From JBKEBQ01 sp047973225 (GTDB taxonomy: Bacteria; Bacillota_I; Bacilli_A; Erysipelotrichales; Erysipelotrichaceae): a stretch of DNA of 64,000 nt. Every line of letters begins with the position of its first letter. Within the stretch, counting starts at the first letter, position 1. Shown one piece after another: positions 45,247-53,915 of this stretch. The stretch is from the NCBI GenBank assembly GCA_047973225.1, contig JBKEBQ010000027.1, forward strand, positions 7,939-71,938, read 5' to 3'. The position numbers and the translations under genes were made by a program. The notes beneath the pieces are model-generated. The model had not been told where the DNA came from and made no database searches. It worked only from the letters and a program-made list of their open reading frames with translations.

Positions 45247-47558
45247 TATTTTACCAAGGCCGCATGCACAACTTGTGATACATGTTCCACTGGTATAAAT
45301 TGAATGTTCGCTTTGACTTCCTTTGGAATATCATCTAAATCCTTTGTATTCGCTTTTGGCATTACAATGGTTTTGATTCCTGAGCGATGCGCCGCCATTG
45401 ATTTTTCTTTCAAACCACCAATGGCCAATACATTACCACGTAAGGTTACCTCCCCCGTCATTGCAATATCGCTTTTTACCGCAATTTCACTCAAACAAGA
45501 TACAAGTGCTGTTGTTAGTGTTACGCCCGCACTTGGTCCATCTTTTGGTACTGCACCTTCTGGTACATGAATATGAATATCTTGTTTTTCGAATATTTCC
45601 GGATCGATTTTATACTTTTTTGCATTGGCTTTTACATAATCATATGCGATTGAAGCACTCTCCTTCATAACTTCACCAAGTTGCCCTGTTACAACAAGTT
45701 TTCCTGCGCCTTTGAAATGATTTACTTCAATTTGAAGAATATCGCCCCCAAAGGATGTATAAGCAAGACCTGTAACCGTTCCAATTTGGTCTTTCGTTTC
45801 CTTTTTACCGTAATCAAAGATCTCTTTACCCAAAAATTCATGCATTGTTTTTTTGGTAATAGTTACTGTTTTTTTCTTATCCTTCAATATTGCCAACACA
45901 GCTTTTCTAGCCAATTTTGCAATCACTCTTTCCAACTGTCGCACACCACTCTCACGTGTGTAATATTTGATAACATGCATCAACATATCATCATTTATTT
46001 TAAATTGTGAGGCTTTTAAACCATTCGCTTTTCTTTGTTTTGGTAGTAAATGACGCTTCACAATTTCCAATTTCTCAATTTCAGTATAACTAGATAATTG
46101 AATAATTTCCAAACGATCTTGTAGCGCATGTGGAATATTTTCCAAATAGTTTGCCGTCGCAATGAACATTACCTTGCTCAAATCATAACTTTCTTCTAAG
46201 TAATGATCAGAAAAGAATTCATTTTGTTCGGGATCCAATACTTCTAACATCGCACTGGATGGATCCCCTTTATAGTCAGCTCCCATTTTGTCGATTTCAT
46301 CAATTAAGAATACAGGATTAATCGTTCCTGCTTTTTTCATTCCTTGAATAAACCGTCCTGGCATACTTCCTAAGTAGGTACGTCTATGCCCTCTAATTTC
46401 AGATTCATCACGCACTCCACCCAAAGAGATTTTCACAAATTCACGTTGTAAAGCTCTAGCAACCGATTTGGAAAGTGATGTTTTCCCAACGCCTGGAGGA
46501 CCTACCAAACAAACAATTGGTGACTTCAATGACTTCGTCATTGCCTTCACTGCTAAATACTCCATAATTCGCTCTTTTACTTTTTCAAGTCCATAATGAT
46601 CCTCATCCAATACTTGTTGTGCATAGTTTAAATTTTCATTATCTTTACTCTCTTGCCACCAAGGAAGTTTCAATAACCAATCCAAATATGTTTTTACAAC
46701 ACCGCTCTCACCAGAAGCGCTTGGTAACATTTCATAGCGTGCAAGCTCTTCCAAAGCTTTTTCCTTTATTTTCTTAGGATATGGATTTTTTTCAATTAAT
46801 TTGCGATATTCATCCGCATCACTTTCGCGATCCGCAACATCACCCAGCTCTTCCTTGATCGCACGCATTTTTTCTCTTAAATAATATTCCTTTTGATTTT
46901 CATCAATGCGTTGCTTTACTTTATTGTTGATCATGTTCTCTAGATCATGTACTTGTTTTTCGACTTCCATCTCTTGTAAAATAATAACCAAACGCTCATT
47001 CACATCGCTTGATGCCAATATCTCATACTTTACTTCTAATGAAAAAGGAAAAATTTGCGCAATTTGATCCGCCAAACCAACGGCTGAAATTCCTGTTGCC
47101 AATTTTGAAATCACATCTTTTGGTAGCTCTACATTGAGTACTTCCATCGACTCCAATTGGCGAGTAATACGTCTTACCAATGCCAATTCTTCGCTGGCGT
47201 CAGTTTGGATATTTTCCAAGACATCCAAGCTTGCAAATGCCATTTCATCAGAAATGCTGAGACTGTGAATCTTAACTCGTTCTACACCCTTAAATTTCAC
47301 TCTCAAGTATCCATCCATATGACGAATGTGTTGAACATGACAAATCGTTCCTACTTCATATAAATCTTTCAATGTCGGATCTTCTACACTCAATTCCTTT
47401 TGCGCAACTAAGCATACTTTTGCATCGTAATTTTCTTGTGCTTCTTCTAGTGCATATACACTCTTTTTTCGACCCACATCAATAACTATTTCATTATTTG
47501 GAAATATAATTACCCCGCGTGTACAAACTACGGGTAATTCAATTCTTCTTTTTTCCAT
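45246..47558 (-). CDS. lon: ATP-dependent protease Lon
   Basis: 770 residues. N-terminal substrate-binding domain (LPVVCTRGVIIFPN), a coiled coil, AAA+ module with VGPPGVGKTS and FLIDEIDKMG, and protease domain with catalytic Ser in PKDGPSAGVT and Lys in GLKEKSMAAHRSG. An ATG at 47582 lies within a CIRCE element. The ATG at 47558 has AGAGGAG seven bases upstream and is chosen. Two CIRCE elements flank the promoter, so HrcA control is likely. Confidence 0.96.
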   Translation of the reverse strand: MEKRRIELPVVCTRGVIIFPNNEIVIDVGRKKSVYALEEAQENYDAKVCLVAQKELSVEDPTLKDLYEVGTICHVQHIRHMDGYLRVKFKGVERVKIHSLSISDEMAFASLDVLENIQTDASEELALVRRITRQLESMEVLNVELPKDVISKLATGISAVGLADQIAQIFPFSLEVKYEILASSDVNERLVIILQEMEVEKQVHDLENMINNKVKQRIDENQKEYYLREKMRAIKEELGDVADRESDADEYRKLIEKNPYPKKIKEKALEELARYEMLPSASGESGVVKTYLDWLLKLPWWQESKDNENLNYAQQVLDEDHYGLEKVKERIMEYLAVKAMTKSLKSPIVCLVGPPGVGKTSLSKSVARALQREFVKISLGGVRDESEIRGHRRTYLGSMPGRFIQGMKKAGTINPVFLIDEIDKMGADYKGDPSSAMLEVLDPEQNEFFSDHYLEESYDLSKVMFIATANYLENIPHALQDRLEIIQLSSYTEIEKLEIVKRHLLPKQRKANGLKASQFKINDDMLMHVIKYYTRESGVRQLERVIAKLARKAVLAILKDKKKTVTITKKTMHEFLGKEIFDYGKKETKDQIGTVTGLAYTSFGGDILQIEVNHFKGAGKLVVTGQLGEVMKESASIAYDYVKANAKKYKIDPEIFEKQDIHIHVPEGAVPKDGPSAGVTLTTALVSCLSEIAVKSDIAMTGEVTLRGNVLAIGGLKEKSMAAHRSGIKTIVMPKANTKDLDDIPKEVKANIQFIPVEHVSQVVHAALVK

Positions 47559-47571
47559 AACATAGCTCCTC

Positions 47572-47598
47572 TTGGCACTCATAATCTTATAGTGCTAA
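47572..47598. promoter_or_regulatory. CIRCE element 2, lon leader
   Basis: TTGGCACTC, nine bases, TAGTGCTAA (plus strand): one mismatch in the outer arm and one inner change from CIRCE. It lies downstream of the -10, between the transcription start and the lon ribosome site. Confidence 0.78.
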
Positions 47599-47602
47599 TT
47601 CT

Positions 47603-47630
47603 ATTATACATAAGTATTTAGCACTGTCAA
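47603..47630 (-). promoter_or_regulatory. Promoter of lon
   Basis: On the minus strand TTGACA (47625-47630) and TATAAT (47603-47608) are 16 bases apart. TTGACAGTGCTAAA is shared exactly with the hrcA promoter. Confidence 0.82.
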
Positions 47631-47644
47631 ATGATATGTGCTAA
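47618..47644. promoter_or_regulatory. CIRCE element 1, lon promoter
   Basis: TTAGCACTG, nine bases, ATGTGCTAA: a near-consensus CIRCE covering the lon -35, in the same place as the CIRCE of hrcA. Confidence 0.8.
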
Positions 47645-47663
47645 TATTTGTGTTCTTCATTAA

Positions 47664-47685
47664 AAAAGACGCATATGCGTCTTTT
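47664..47685 (-). terminator. Terminator of tig
   Basis: AAAAGACGCATATGCGTCTTTT is a perfect palindrome flanked by T-runs, two bases after the tig stop on the minus strand. Confidence 0.8.
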
Positions 47686-47686
47686 C

Positions 47687-48961
47687 CTATTTTTTGATAT
47701 TTTCTTTGATAAGAGCAACTGCTTTTTGAAGGCGAAGATCATATTCTAATGCTTCAGCATTAATACTTTCTTTGACTTTATCAACTTCCATTCCATAACG
47801 GTTTGCGATAATTTCATATTCTGCTTCTACATCTTTTTTATCTACTTGCAATTCTTCTACTTCCGCAACTTTATCTAAAACCAAACGAACATTCACTTTT
47901 TGCAATGCTTCCGGTTTCATTTGCGCGAGTAAATCCTCTTCTTTTGAACCTGTCATTTGAAAATACTGTTCTAAACCAAACCCTTGTTGAGCAAGACGTT
48001 GTGTAAAATCATTCATCATTTGTTTTACTTCATCATCCACCATAACATCGGGAATTACAACCTTTGCATTTTCACACAATTGTTTTAATATATCATTTTC
48101 AAACTTTGTTGTTGCTTCTTGTTCTTTTTGTTCTTTGAGGGTTTTCTTAACATGTTTTTTATAGTCTTCTACGGTTTCCACTTCTTTAATTTCAGCATCT
48201 TTAATCAAGTCTTCATTCATTTCTGGAAGTTGACGTTCTTTTACTTCATGCACTTTTACTTTAAAGACAACATCTGCTCCCGCTAAATCGGCAGCTGTGT
48301 AATTTTCTGGAAACGTAATTGGCAAATTCTTTTCATCCCCTGCTTTTGCGCCAATAAGTTGTTCTTCAAATCCCGGAATAAAAGATCCTGATCCTATTTC
48401 TAGTGGATAGTTTTCACCTTTTCCGTTTTCAAAAGCTTCATCACCTTTAAATCCTTCAAAGTCAATAACAGCCGTATCGCCACTTTTAATTTCGCCTTCT
48501 TTCACAACAAGTTCAGCAAAACGTTCACGCAATTTTTCAACTTCAGCATCTACTTCTTTAGCACTTACACTAACCTTATCCATTTTCACATCTAAGCCCT
48601 TGTATGCGCCGAGGGTTACTTCTGGTTTCACTGTAACTTTGAAACTTAAACTTACTTCTTTTTCATCAATCGCGTCAATGCCCAATTCAGGACGTGCAAT
48701 AATCCATAAATCGTGTTCTTTAATAGCTTCTTGTAAAGCAACACCTGCAACTTCATCCACTGCTTCCATTAAGATTTTTTGTTGCGCAATTTGTTTTCTC
48801 GCCATTGCCTCTGGCACTTGTCCTTTACGAAACCCTTTGACTTCTACTTCTTTTGCTAATTTCTTAAACGCTTTTTCTTGCGCTGTTTCCCACTTTTTCC
48901 CTTTTACACTTACTTTCAATTCACCTTGTGAATTTTCTTCTAATTTCCATGTTGAGCTCAT
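47687..48961 (-). CDS. tig: Trigger factor (ribosome-bound chaperone)
   Basis: 424 residues. N-terminal ribosome-binding domain with KGFRKGQVPEAMARKQ, a FKBP-type prolyl isomerase domain (GDTAVIDFEGFKGDEAF, GSGSFIPGFEEQLIGAKAGD), and a helical C-terminal cradle. It meets nascent chains on the ribosome. GGAGG lies before the ATG. Clp genes, often found next to tig, are absent: lon follows directly. Confidence 0.97.
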   Translation of the reverse strand: MSSTWKLEENSQGELKVSVKGKKWETAQEKAFKKLAKEVEVKGFRKGQVPEAMARKQIAQQKILMEAVDEVAGVALQEAIKEHDLWIIARPELGIDAIDEKEVSLSFKVTVKPEVTLGAYKGLDVKMDKVSVSAKEVDAEVEKLRERFAELVVKEGEIKSGDTAVIDFEGFKGDEAFENGKGENYPLEIGSGSFIPGFEEQLIGAKAGDEKNLPITFPENYTAADLAGADVVFKVKVHEVKERQLPEMNEDLIKDAEIKEVETVEDYKKHVKKTLKEQKEQEATTKFENDILKQLCENAKVVIPDVMVDDEVKQMMNDFTQRLAQQGFGLEQYFQMTGSKEEDLLAQMKPEALQKVNVRLVLDKVAEVEELQVDKKDVEAEYEIIANRYGMEVDKVKESINAEALEYDLRLQKAVALIKENIKK

Positions 48962-48987
48962 TTGCTACCTCCATATTGTTTTGTTTT

Positions 48988-49710
48988 CTAAACTTCATAC
49001 GTATATAATAATAAATCATATCCCCCATACTTTGCAAGGTCTTTTTCAAGTAGTAAACATTCAAGCTGTTGTGTTTCACCAAAAGCCTCGTATACATAGC
49101 GAAGAATCGCATGCACAATATAGGGTATTTCATCTTCACTTAAAGAAATTGGTAATTTATAATACGCTTCTTTAATTAAGCTTTCCACTGCCATTTGATA
49201 CATGCTTGGATTATCGTTGGCGATACAATCTTCTAATTCTTTTATCGCTAGCGGAAGATATTCATTTTCATCAATCGATTCCATATAGGAAGGGATACAG
49301 CTTATCTCCATTCCTTCGTATAATAACACGACTTCTTCATGTAGTTGTTGTTGCTTCATAATTTCTAATAGATTTGTTTTGATCATGGGGTGGATCTTGT
49401 TTCGCAAAACCATTTGAATATCATCTAAAAAATCGCGTACATTGCGTGAGCGCAAATGTTCGCAAGCCTGTATAACGTCTTGTTCGTTCCCTTGTAATAG
49501 AACATGCAGTTGCTCCTCGCTAAAGAAAGCTTGTGTTGTATCCTTTAGCAATGTTTCACATTGCCTCCATAATTCGTTAAAAATATTCTCATACGCTTTG
49601 GGAACATACGGCATACGCAGCTCTTGAAGCAATAAAAAACGAGCTTCTTCAACTTCTCCCTCGTCAATGTGCGATTGTATTTGATTTTTTATATCTTCAT
49701 AATAGTTCAT
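48988..49710 (-). CDS. DUF3196-like helical protein
   Basis: 240 residues. An acidic, all-helical protein with tetratricopeptide-like repeats (IDEGEVEEARFLLLQELRMP at the N-terminus, YMESIDENEYLPLAIKELEDCIAND in the middle). The N-terminal pattern recalls DUF3196 proteins of Mollicutes and related Bacillota, which have no known function. It lies 26 bases upstream of tig and is probably co-transcribed with it, hinting at a role near translation or protein quality control. The family call is from memory. Confidence 0.7.
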   Translation of the reverse strand: MNYYEDIKNQIQSHIDEGEVEEARFLLLQELRMPYVPKAYENIFNELWRQCETLLKDTTQAFFSEEQLHVLLQGNEQDVIQACEHLRSRNVRDFLDDIQMVLRNKIHPMIKTNLLEIMKQQQLHEEVVLLYEGMEISCIPSYMESIDENEYLPLAIKELEDCIANDNPSMYQMAVESLIKEAYYKLPISLSEDEIPYIVHAILRYVYEAFGETQQLECLLLEKDLAKYGGYDLLLYTYEV

Positions 49711-49781
49711 TAAAAACCCTCACCTGTACAGTATACTAAATAAATAAACTTTAGAAAAACAAAATGAATGAAATCTATATA

Positions 49782-50075
49782 TTACTCTCTCCACCCATAC
49801 TTTTGCATGTCGACCTTTCCTTTCTCCACAAAAATACCCTCTTCGCTTAATAACACTTCCTGTTGTTTCCAATGCGTAAGTAGTGTCCCGTCGGCATGAA
49901 CGATTCGATGACATGGATACTTCCCATATTGTGTTGCGCTAGCAAGAACCCGACCTACTTGGCGAGCATGTCTTGGATATCCTAATAAACTTGCTATTTG
50001 AGAGTAACTGGCAACCTTTCCCTTAGGGACTTCAGCAACCGTTTCTAAGACCATGAAGATAAATCCATCATCCAT
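49782..50075 (-). CDS. Small MGMT-domain protein (alkyltransferase-like, with active-site Cys)
   Basis: 97 residues from the ATG at 50075, the best-placed start although AAAGGA is about 10 bases away; starts at 50096 or 50099 are possible. It is only the DNA-binding catalytic domain of methylguanine-DNA methyltransferase: VPKGKVASYSQIASLLGYPRHARQVGRVL, then KYPCHRIVHADG, and the C-terminal KVDMQKYGW typical of alkyltransferase-like (ATL) proteins. ATLs usually have Trp where this protein keeps the alkyl-acceptor Cys. It may repair or only bind O6-alkylguanine. Confidence 0.85.
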   Translation of the reverse strand: MDDGFIFMVLETVAEVPKGKVASYSQIASLLGYPRHARQVGRVLASATQYGKYPCHRIVHADGTLLTHWKQQEVLLSEEGIFVEKGKVDMQKYGWRE

Positions 50076-50119
50076 AATTACACCATCCTTTTCCATCAAT
50101 ATATCTTTTGAAAGTAGAC

Positions 50120-50148
50120 TTGCTATTTACATTGATATTTGCTATTAT
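50120..50148 (+). promoter_or_regulatory. Promoter of tRNA-Arg (TCT)
   Basis: TTGCTA (50120-50125) and TATTAT (50143-50148) are 17 bases apart, with TG before the -10, ending 11 bases before the tRNA. Confidence 0.75.
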
Positions 50149-50159
50149 ATTCTAGCAAT

Positions 50160-50236
50160 GTCTACATAGCTCAGCTGGATAGAGCACACGCCTTCTAAGC
50201 GTGCGGTCGAAGGTTCGAATCCTTCTGTGGACGCCA
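50160..50236 (+). tRNA. tRNA-Arg (TCT)
   Basis: A 77-nt cloverleaf with encoded CCA. The anticodon loop CTTCTAA gives TCT, reading AGA/AGG. It is a single-gene unit with its own promoter and terminator. Confidence 0.95.
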
Positions 50237-50246
50237 TTGATAAAAT

Positions 50247-50280
50247 ACGTTTAAGTTTCTTTGATCTTAAACGTTTTTTT
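50247..50280 (+). terminator. Terminator of tRNA-Arg
   Basis: ACGTTTAAG and CTTAAACGT pair around a 10-base loop, followed by T7, right after the tRNA. Confidence 0.85.
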
Positions 50281-50306
50281 ATATTTTTATCGATATGTTT
50301 AACTTT

Positions 50307-50774
50307 CTAGTTTTTTAAAAATATAAACTCAACCCGCACTTGATCGCCTTCTAAATACAGAATTGCATAAGAAGGTCCTCTTCCATCACGAGCACGATAG
50401 AGGGATCCTGGATTCAATACATGAATTCCATCCACTATTTTATGCACAGCAATATGCGTATGTCCGAAACACACAATATCACAATTGTTTTCTTTGGCTT
50501 TTTCTACTAAATGAGCTTCACGATGGTAAAAACTAACACGGTGAGAATGTAGCATTAAAATACGATGTCCTCCTACTTCCATTAGCATCTCTTCTGGATA
50601 AGAATCAAAATAATCATTGTTGCCACAAACAATTTTAAACTGTGGGAACATATCATCAAAATCCAAACAAATATCACCACAATGTAAAAAGTAAGAAGCA
50701 TCACTATGTAGTGCTAATATATCATCTAAACAATCTTTTAACCCATGTGAATCACTCACTACGACAATTTTCAT
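50307..50774 (-). CDS. Metallophosphoesterase, YfcE/MJ0936 family
   Basis: 155 residues with the complete two-metal site: VVSDSHG, HCGDICLD, CGNNDYFD, LMLHSHRVS and FGHTHIAV. It is a shorter relative of the protein at 29017-29562. It follows the ZnuA-like lipoprotein by two bases and ends the mreC operon. In Bacillus a similar protein (YsnB) sits with rph/rdgB; here its partner genes are different. Substrate unknown. Confidence 0.92.
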   Translation of the reverse strand: MKIVVVSDSHGLKDCLDDILALHSDASYFLHCGDICLDFDDMFPQFKIVCGNNDYFDSYPEEMLMEVGGHRILMLHSHRVSFYHREAHLVEKAKENNCDIVCFGHTHIAVHKIVDGIHVLNPGSLYRARDGRGPSYAILYLEGDQVRVEFIFLKN

Positions 50775-50776
50775 GA

Positions 50777-51748
50777 CTATTCTCCTAGACCTTCTAAGAC
50801 GGTAAGATTTTCATACATAATCGTAAGATAATCTTTATTCTTTTTTCTTTGCGCATCGCTTAAAGAAGATACATTACTCAATGTAACAGGTATCAAACCC
50901 AACTCTTCAATCAGTTCTTGGTACAATTGTTCCATTCCCTCATTTAGGTTTTCTTCATTGGCGATGTAACGCACATTTTCATCCATCATTTTTTGTTTGA
51001 TGATGGCCAGTTGCATCTCGTTTGGTAATGCTCCATACTTCGATATAGAAACCGGATACACTTGGATTCCAAAAGCTGTTTGATAATATCCAAAATTAGC
51101 GCTCATACTCGCAATCGCAATATTTTGAGCTGTTTCCTCCAACAGTTGATAATCTGCATCAAGTCTTGTAAGTTCCAATTCTAACTCATCAAAGTTCACT
51201 GTAAAATCATCTGTATATTCAGGATACAAATACACTAAAAAATCTCTCACAACCTCTGCTGCACTAAGCATGGTCATGGGATCCATCCAAAAAGCTGGAT
51301 CTTTTTTATACACGTTAATCGCATCAAAGACATCTCCTTGATAATACATTTCCTGTGTTGGTTTATCATCATCCGCAAATGGTTTATTGGTATAACGACC
51401 AAAAGGATATAAATATAATTTACTTGCGATATCCATATAGCTTATATTTTTACTTCGAATGTTATCAGCATACACATCGAAATAAGGTTCCATTCCCGAA
51501 ATATAAATAAGCGTTTGTGCATTCTCTAATTGTTTTTCGAAATCTTCATTTGGTTTCGCAATTTGTATCGTATCATTATTGGAAATATTACATGCACTGA
51601 TTTGTGGGGTACCAATCCGTTCCACTAAAAAAGCAACAGGATAAGAAGTTGTACAAACACTCATTTTTTTTGTATCACATGCACTTAACATCCATAAGGA
51701 ACAAAACAAACTCAAACAGATACTGATTTTTGTTATTTTATGTTTCAT
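50777..51748 (-). CDS. ZnuA-like (metal-binding family) lipoprotein lacking the usual His ligands
   Basis: 323 residues. Lipobox LSAC after a hydrophobic signal, then a fold like cluster A-I metal-binding proteins: CTTSYPVAFLVERIG, PNEDFEKQLENAQTLIYISGMEPY, DPAFWMDPMTMLSAAEVV and ASMSANFGYYQTAFGI. In ZnuA/AdcA the equivalent positions hold His (for example PHDYE, DPHxWLDP, SHxAFGY). Here they are Asn/Glu, Ala/Phe and Ala/Asn, and no His-rich loop exists. It overlaps mreD by four bases, and no metal ABC permease is near. It may have left metal transport for an envelope role (inference). Confidence 0.75.
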   Translation of the reverse strand: MKHKITKISICLSLFCSLWMLSACDTKKMSVCTTSYPVAFLVERIGTPQISACNISNNDTIQIAKPNEDFEKQLENAQTLIYISGMEPYFDVYADNIRSKNISYMDIASKLYLYPFGRYTNKPFADDDKPTQEMYYQGDVFDAINVYKKDPAFWMDPMTMLSAAEVVRDFLVYLYPEYTDDFTVNFDELELELTRLDADYQLLEETAQNIAIASMSANFGYYQTAFGIQVYPVSISKYGALPNEMQLAIIKQKMMDENVRYIANEENLNEGMEQLYQELIEELGLIPVTLSNVSSLSDAQRKKNKDYLTIMYENLTVLEGLGE

Positions 51749-52308
51749 TCTTTGTTCTCCTTTGAGCGAAATAAAAAAATGTGCTCTGATCGACGAATTT
51801 TAGCAGCTTTAACACGCAAATACTCATCTCTATAACGATCAAAAAAGAAAATAACCATCGCAAGTACAGTATTCACAATAAGTGTTAAAAACATCCGATT
51901 CACAACCCAAGTAGATAAACTTACATATGTATTCATCGTTATTTTTTCAATTCCAAATACCAGCAATTGCAACATAAAAATACATGCAATACTGATGGCA
52001 ACACTCTCAATAATGGACGCACCCATATGCTTACCCCATTGCTTTACCATAAAACATAAAATCAAAAACGCAATTGTATAAAGTAAGAAACGATTGGTAA
52101 AAAAGAAATCATAATACATCCCCGCAAAAACACTCAAAATTATGGCATCTATTTTTTCTAACTTACGAATGGTTAACACGAGTGCAATAATGCCAAGGCA
52201 GGGAATAAAATACAGTGTGTCCATTGCGTATGGAATTGGAAAAATAGCAGAAATTATACCATCAACAACGAATGCTAAAAAAACGAATGCGTATTGAATA
52301 ATCATCAT
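51745..52308 (-). CDS. mreD: Rod-shape determining protein MreD
   Basis: 187 residues with about five membrane helices and the family pattern FVVDGIISAIFPIPY and AGMYYDFFFTNRFLLYTI (with Asp in the second helix). It works with MreC in the elongasome. It overlaps mreC at its start and the lipoprotein gene at its end, four bases each. Confidence 0.9.
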   Translation of the reverse strand: MMIIQYAFVFLAFVVDGIISAIFPIPYAMDTLYFIPCLGIIALVLTIRKLEKIDAIILSVFAGMYYDFFFTNRFLLYTIAFLILCFMVKQWGKHMGASIIESVAISIACIFMLQLLVFGIEKITMNTYVSLSTWVVNRMFLTLIVNTVLAMVIFFFDRYRDEYLRVKAAKIRRSEHIFLFRSKENKE

Positions 52309-53165
52309 TTTTTTGCACCCAATACGGCAACATAGTTGAAATCACTAAAATTTACAGCTGGATTTGCCATGACAACCTTGCCTTTAGCATTATATAAATC
52401 ATCAACCGTACTGATCATTCCTACTAAAATCCCGGGCGGAAATACCTCGCTATTTCCCGAAGTAATAATGCGCATTCCACTCTTAATATTACTATTTGAT
52501 TCAAAAATATGGATTTGGTATTCCCCCTTTTCCTTATCATAATTTTCCAAGATTCCATTTACCAATGATCCGTTTTCCAAATCAACGCTGATAGCAACAC
52601 TGTTGTCCTTGTTTTCCGTTGTTAACAATTTTATTTTCGAAGAAGAAGCATGTACCTCACTCACACGACCAATCAATCCTTCGCTTGAAATGACCGCAGT
52701 ATTCTTTTCGATACCATCTTTACTACCTTTATCAATGGTCAACTCATTGGACCAACCTTCCATATCACGGACCAGCACATTTGCATACGTTGCATCATAA
52801 TTTAAAGTAGAATGCATGTCCATCAATGTTTCAATTTCTTTCAGCCTTCGCTTTGCTTCATCGGCTTGTGCTTCATAATTTTTTTGAGAAGCCAATGTTT
52901 GCATCAGCTCTTCATTTTCACTCTTTACCTTCCACAAATTTGTTAAATCAGATGTGAAGTTTGTAATTGTTTTGGCAGGATTTTCAATTAATGTGTGTCG
53001 AAACATCGTAAAAATGTCATATCCTGCCTTGGAAACAGCATTCCCTCCAGATACTCTAGCGACGATGCCGAAAACTAGTAAAAAACCACAAATCGATATC
53101 AATATCTTCTGTATTCTTGTAAATTTATAAATTTCATTTTTTATTTGTGTTAAATGCTTTGCCAT
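52305..53165 (-). CDS. mreC: Rod-shape determining protein MreC
   Basis: 286 residues. One membrane helix (about 20-40), a coiled coil (about 70-115, with LWKVKSENEELMQTLASQ), and the beta-barrel domain with VLVRDMEGWSNELTIDKGSKDGI, GLIGRVSEVHASSSKIKLLT and PPGILVGMIS. It links the cytoplasmic MreB to periplasmic cell-wall enzymes. It follows radC, but mreB, which normally lies between them, is missing. Confidence 0.95.
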   Translation of the reverse strand: MAKHLTQIKNEIYKFTRIQKILISICGFLLVFGIVARVSGGNAVSKAGYDIFTMFRHTLIENPAKTITNFTSDLTNLWKVKSENEELMQTLASQKNYEAQADEAKRRLKEIETLMDMHSTLNYDATYANVLVRDMEGWSNELTIDKGSKDGIEKNTAVISSEGLIGRVSEVHASSSKIKLLTTENKDNSVAISVDLENGSLVNGILENYDKEKGEYQIHIFESNSNIKSGMRIITSGNSEVFPPGILVGMISTVDDLYNAKGKVVMANPAVNFSDFNYVAVLGAKK

Positions 53166-53237
53166 ATGTACTCTCTTACTTTCCTATACATTATAAACTA
53201 TTCTTATACAATTGAAAAGAAGAAGGGCATCCCTCTT

Positions 53238-53915
53238 CTATTTCAATATCTTTTCTTTGCGAAAACTAAAATATGCATTGTGCGAAACTACCAAGTGATC
53301 AAGCAGTGGAATCCCTACAAGTTTACCAACTTGCTCAATTGTTGATGTAACCAAAATATCTTGTTCGCTAGGTATACAATCGCCAGAAGGATGATTATGA
53401 GAAATCACAATTTTAGCAGTATTTTTTTGCATTGCTTCTTTGAATATATCACGGGGGTGCACTACACTCATATTGAGGGTACCAATAAACATCGTCTTAT
53501 CACAAATAATTTCATTTTTATTATTTAAAAATAAAACATGGAAATGCTCTTGTTCTTTAAAACCGATTTTCTTGTTTAAGTATGTACTCAATGTGAGTGG
53601 ATTATCGATGGAAACAGTGCTTCGCAATGCTTCAAAAGATATTCTTTTCGACAATTCAAAGGCAGCATGCAATTCAACCGCCTTAAGTTTGCTCATGCCA
53701 TAAATTTTTGACAGTTCCAAAATTGAAGATGTCTGCAAATGTAAAATCCCATCCACTTGTGCAATGACTTCGCTGGCAATATCGAGCGCCGATTTACCTC
53801 GAGATCCACAACGCAATAAAATCGCAAGCAATTCAACATTTGATAATGATTCTACCCCATGATAAAATGCCTTCTCTCTGGGGCGCTCTGATATCGTCAT
53901 TTCTTTTAGTTTCAT
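53238..53915 (-). CDS. radC: RadC-family JAB/MPN-domain protein
   Basis: 225 residues. An N-terminal helix-hairpin-helix (ERPREKAFYHGVESLSNVELLAILLRCG) and a JAMM metal site HNHPSGDCIPSEQD. The name RadC is historical; a direct repair role is doubtful. Its ATG touches the stop of a 55-residue peptide gene (TAGATG), and its ribosome site GGGGA lies inside that gene, so the two are coupled. A hairpin at about 53217-53238 may end transcription. Confidence 0.94.
   Translation of the reverse strand: MKLKEMTISERPREKAFYHGVESLSNVELLAILLRCGSRGKSALDIASEVIAQVDGILHLQTSSILELSKIYGMSKLKAVELHAAFELSKRISFEALRSTVSIDNPLTLSTYLNKKIGFKEQEHFHVLFLNNKNEIICDKTMFIGTLNMSVVHPRDIFKEAMQKNTAKIVISHNHPSGDCIPSEQDILVTSTIEQVGKLVGIPLLDHLVVSHNAYFSFRKEKILK

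Noticed and set aside
47572..47582. ATG at 47582 as the lon start
   Set aside because: It lies inside a CIRCE element and has no ribosome site, whereas the ATG at 47558 has AGAGGAG at the right distance.
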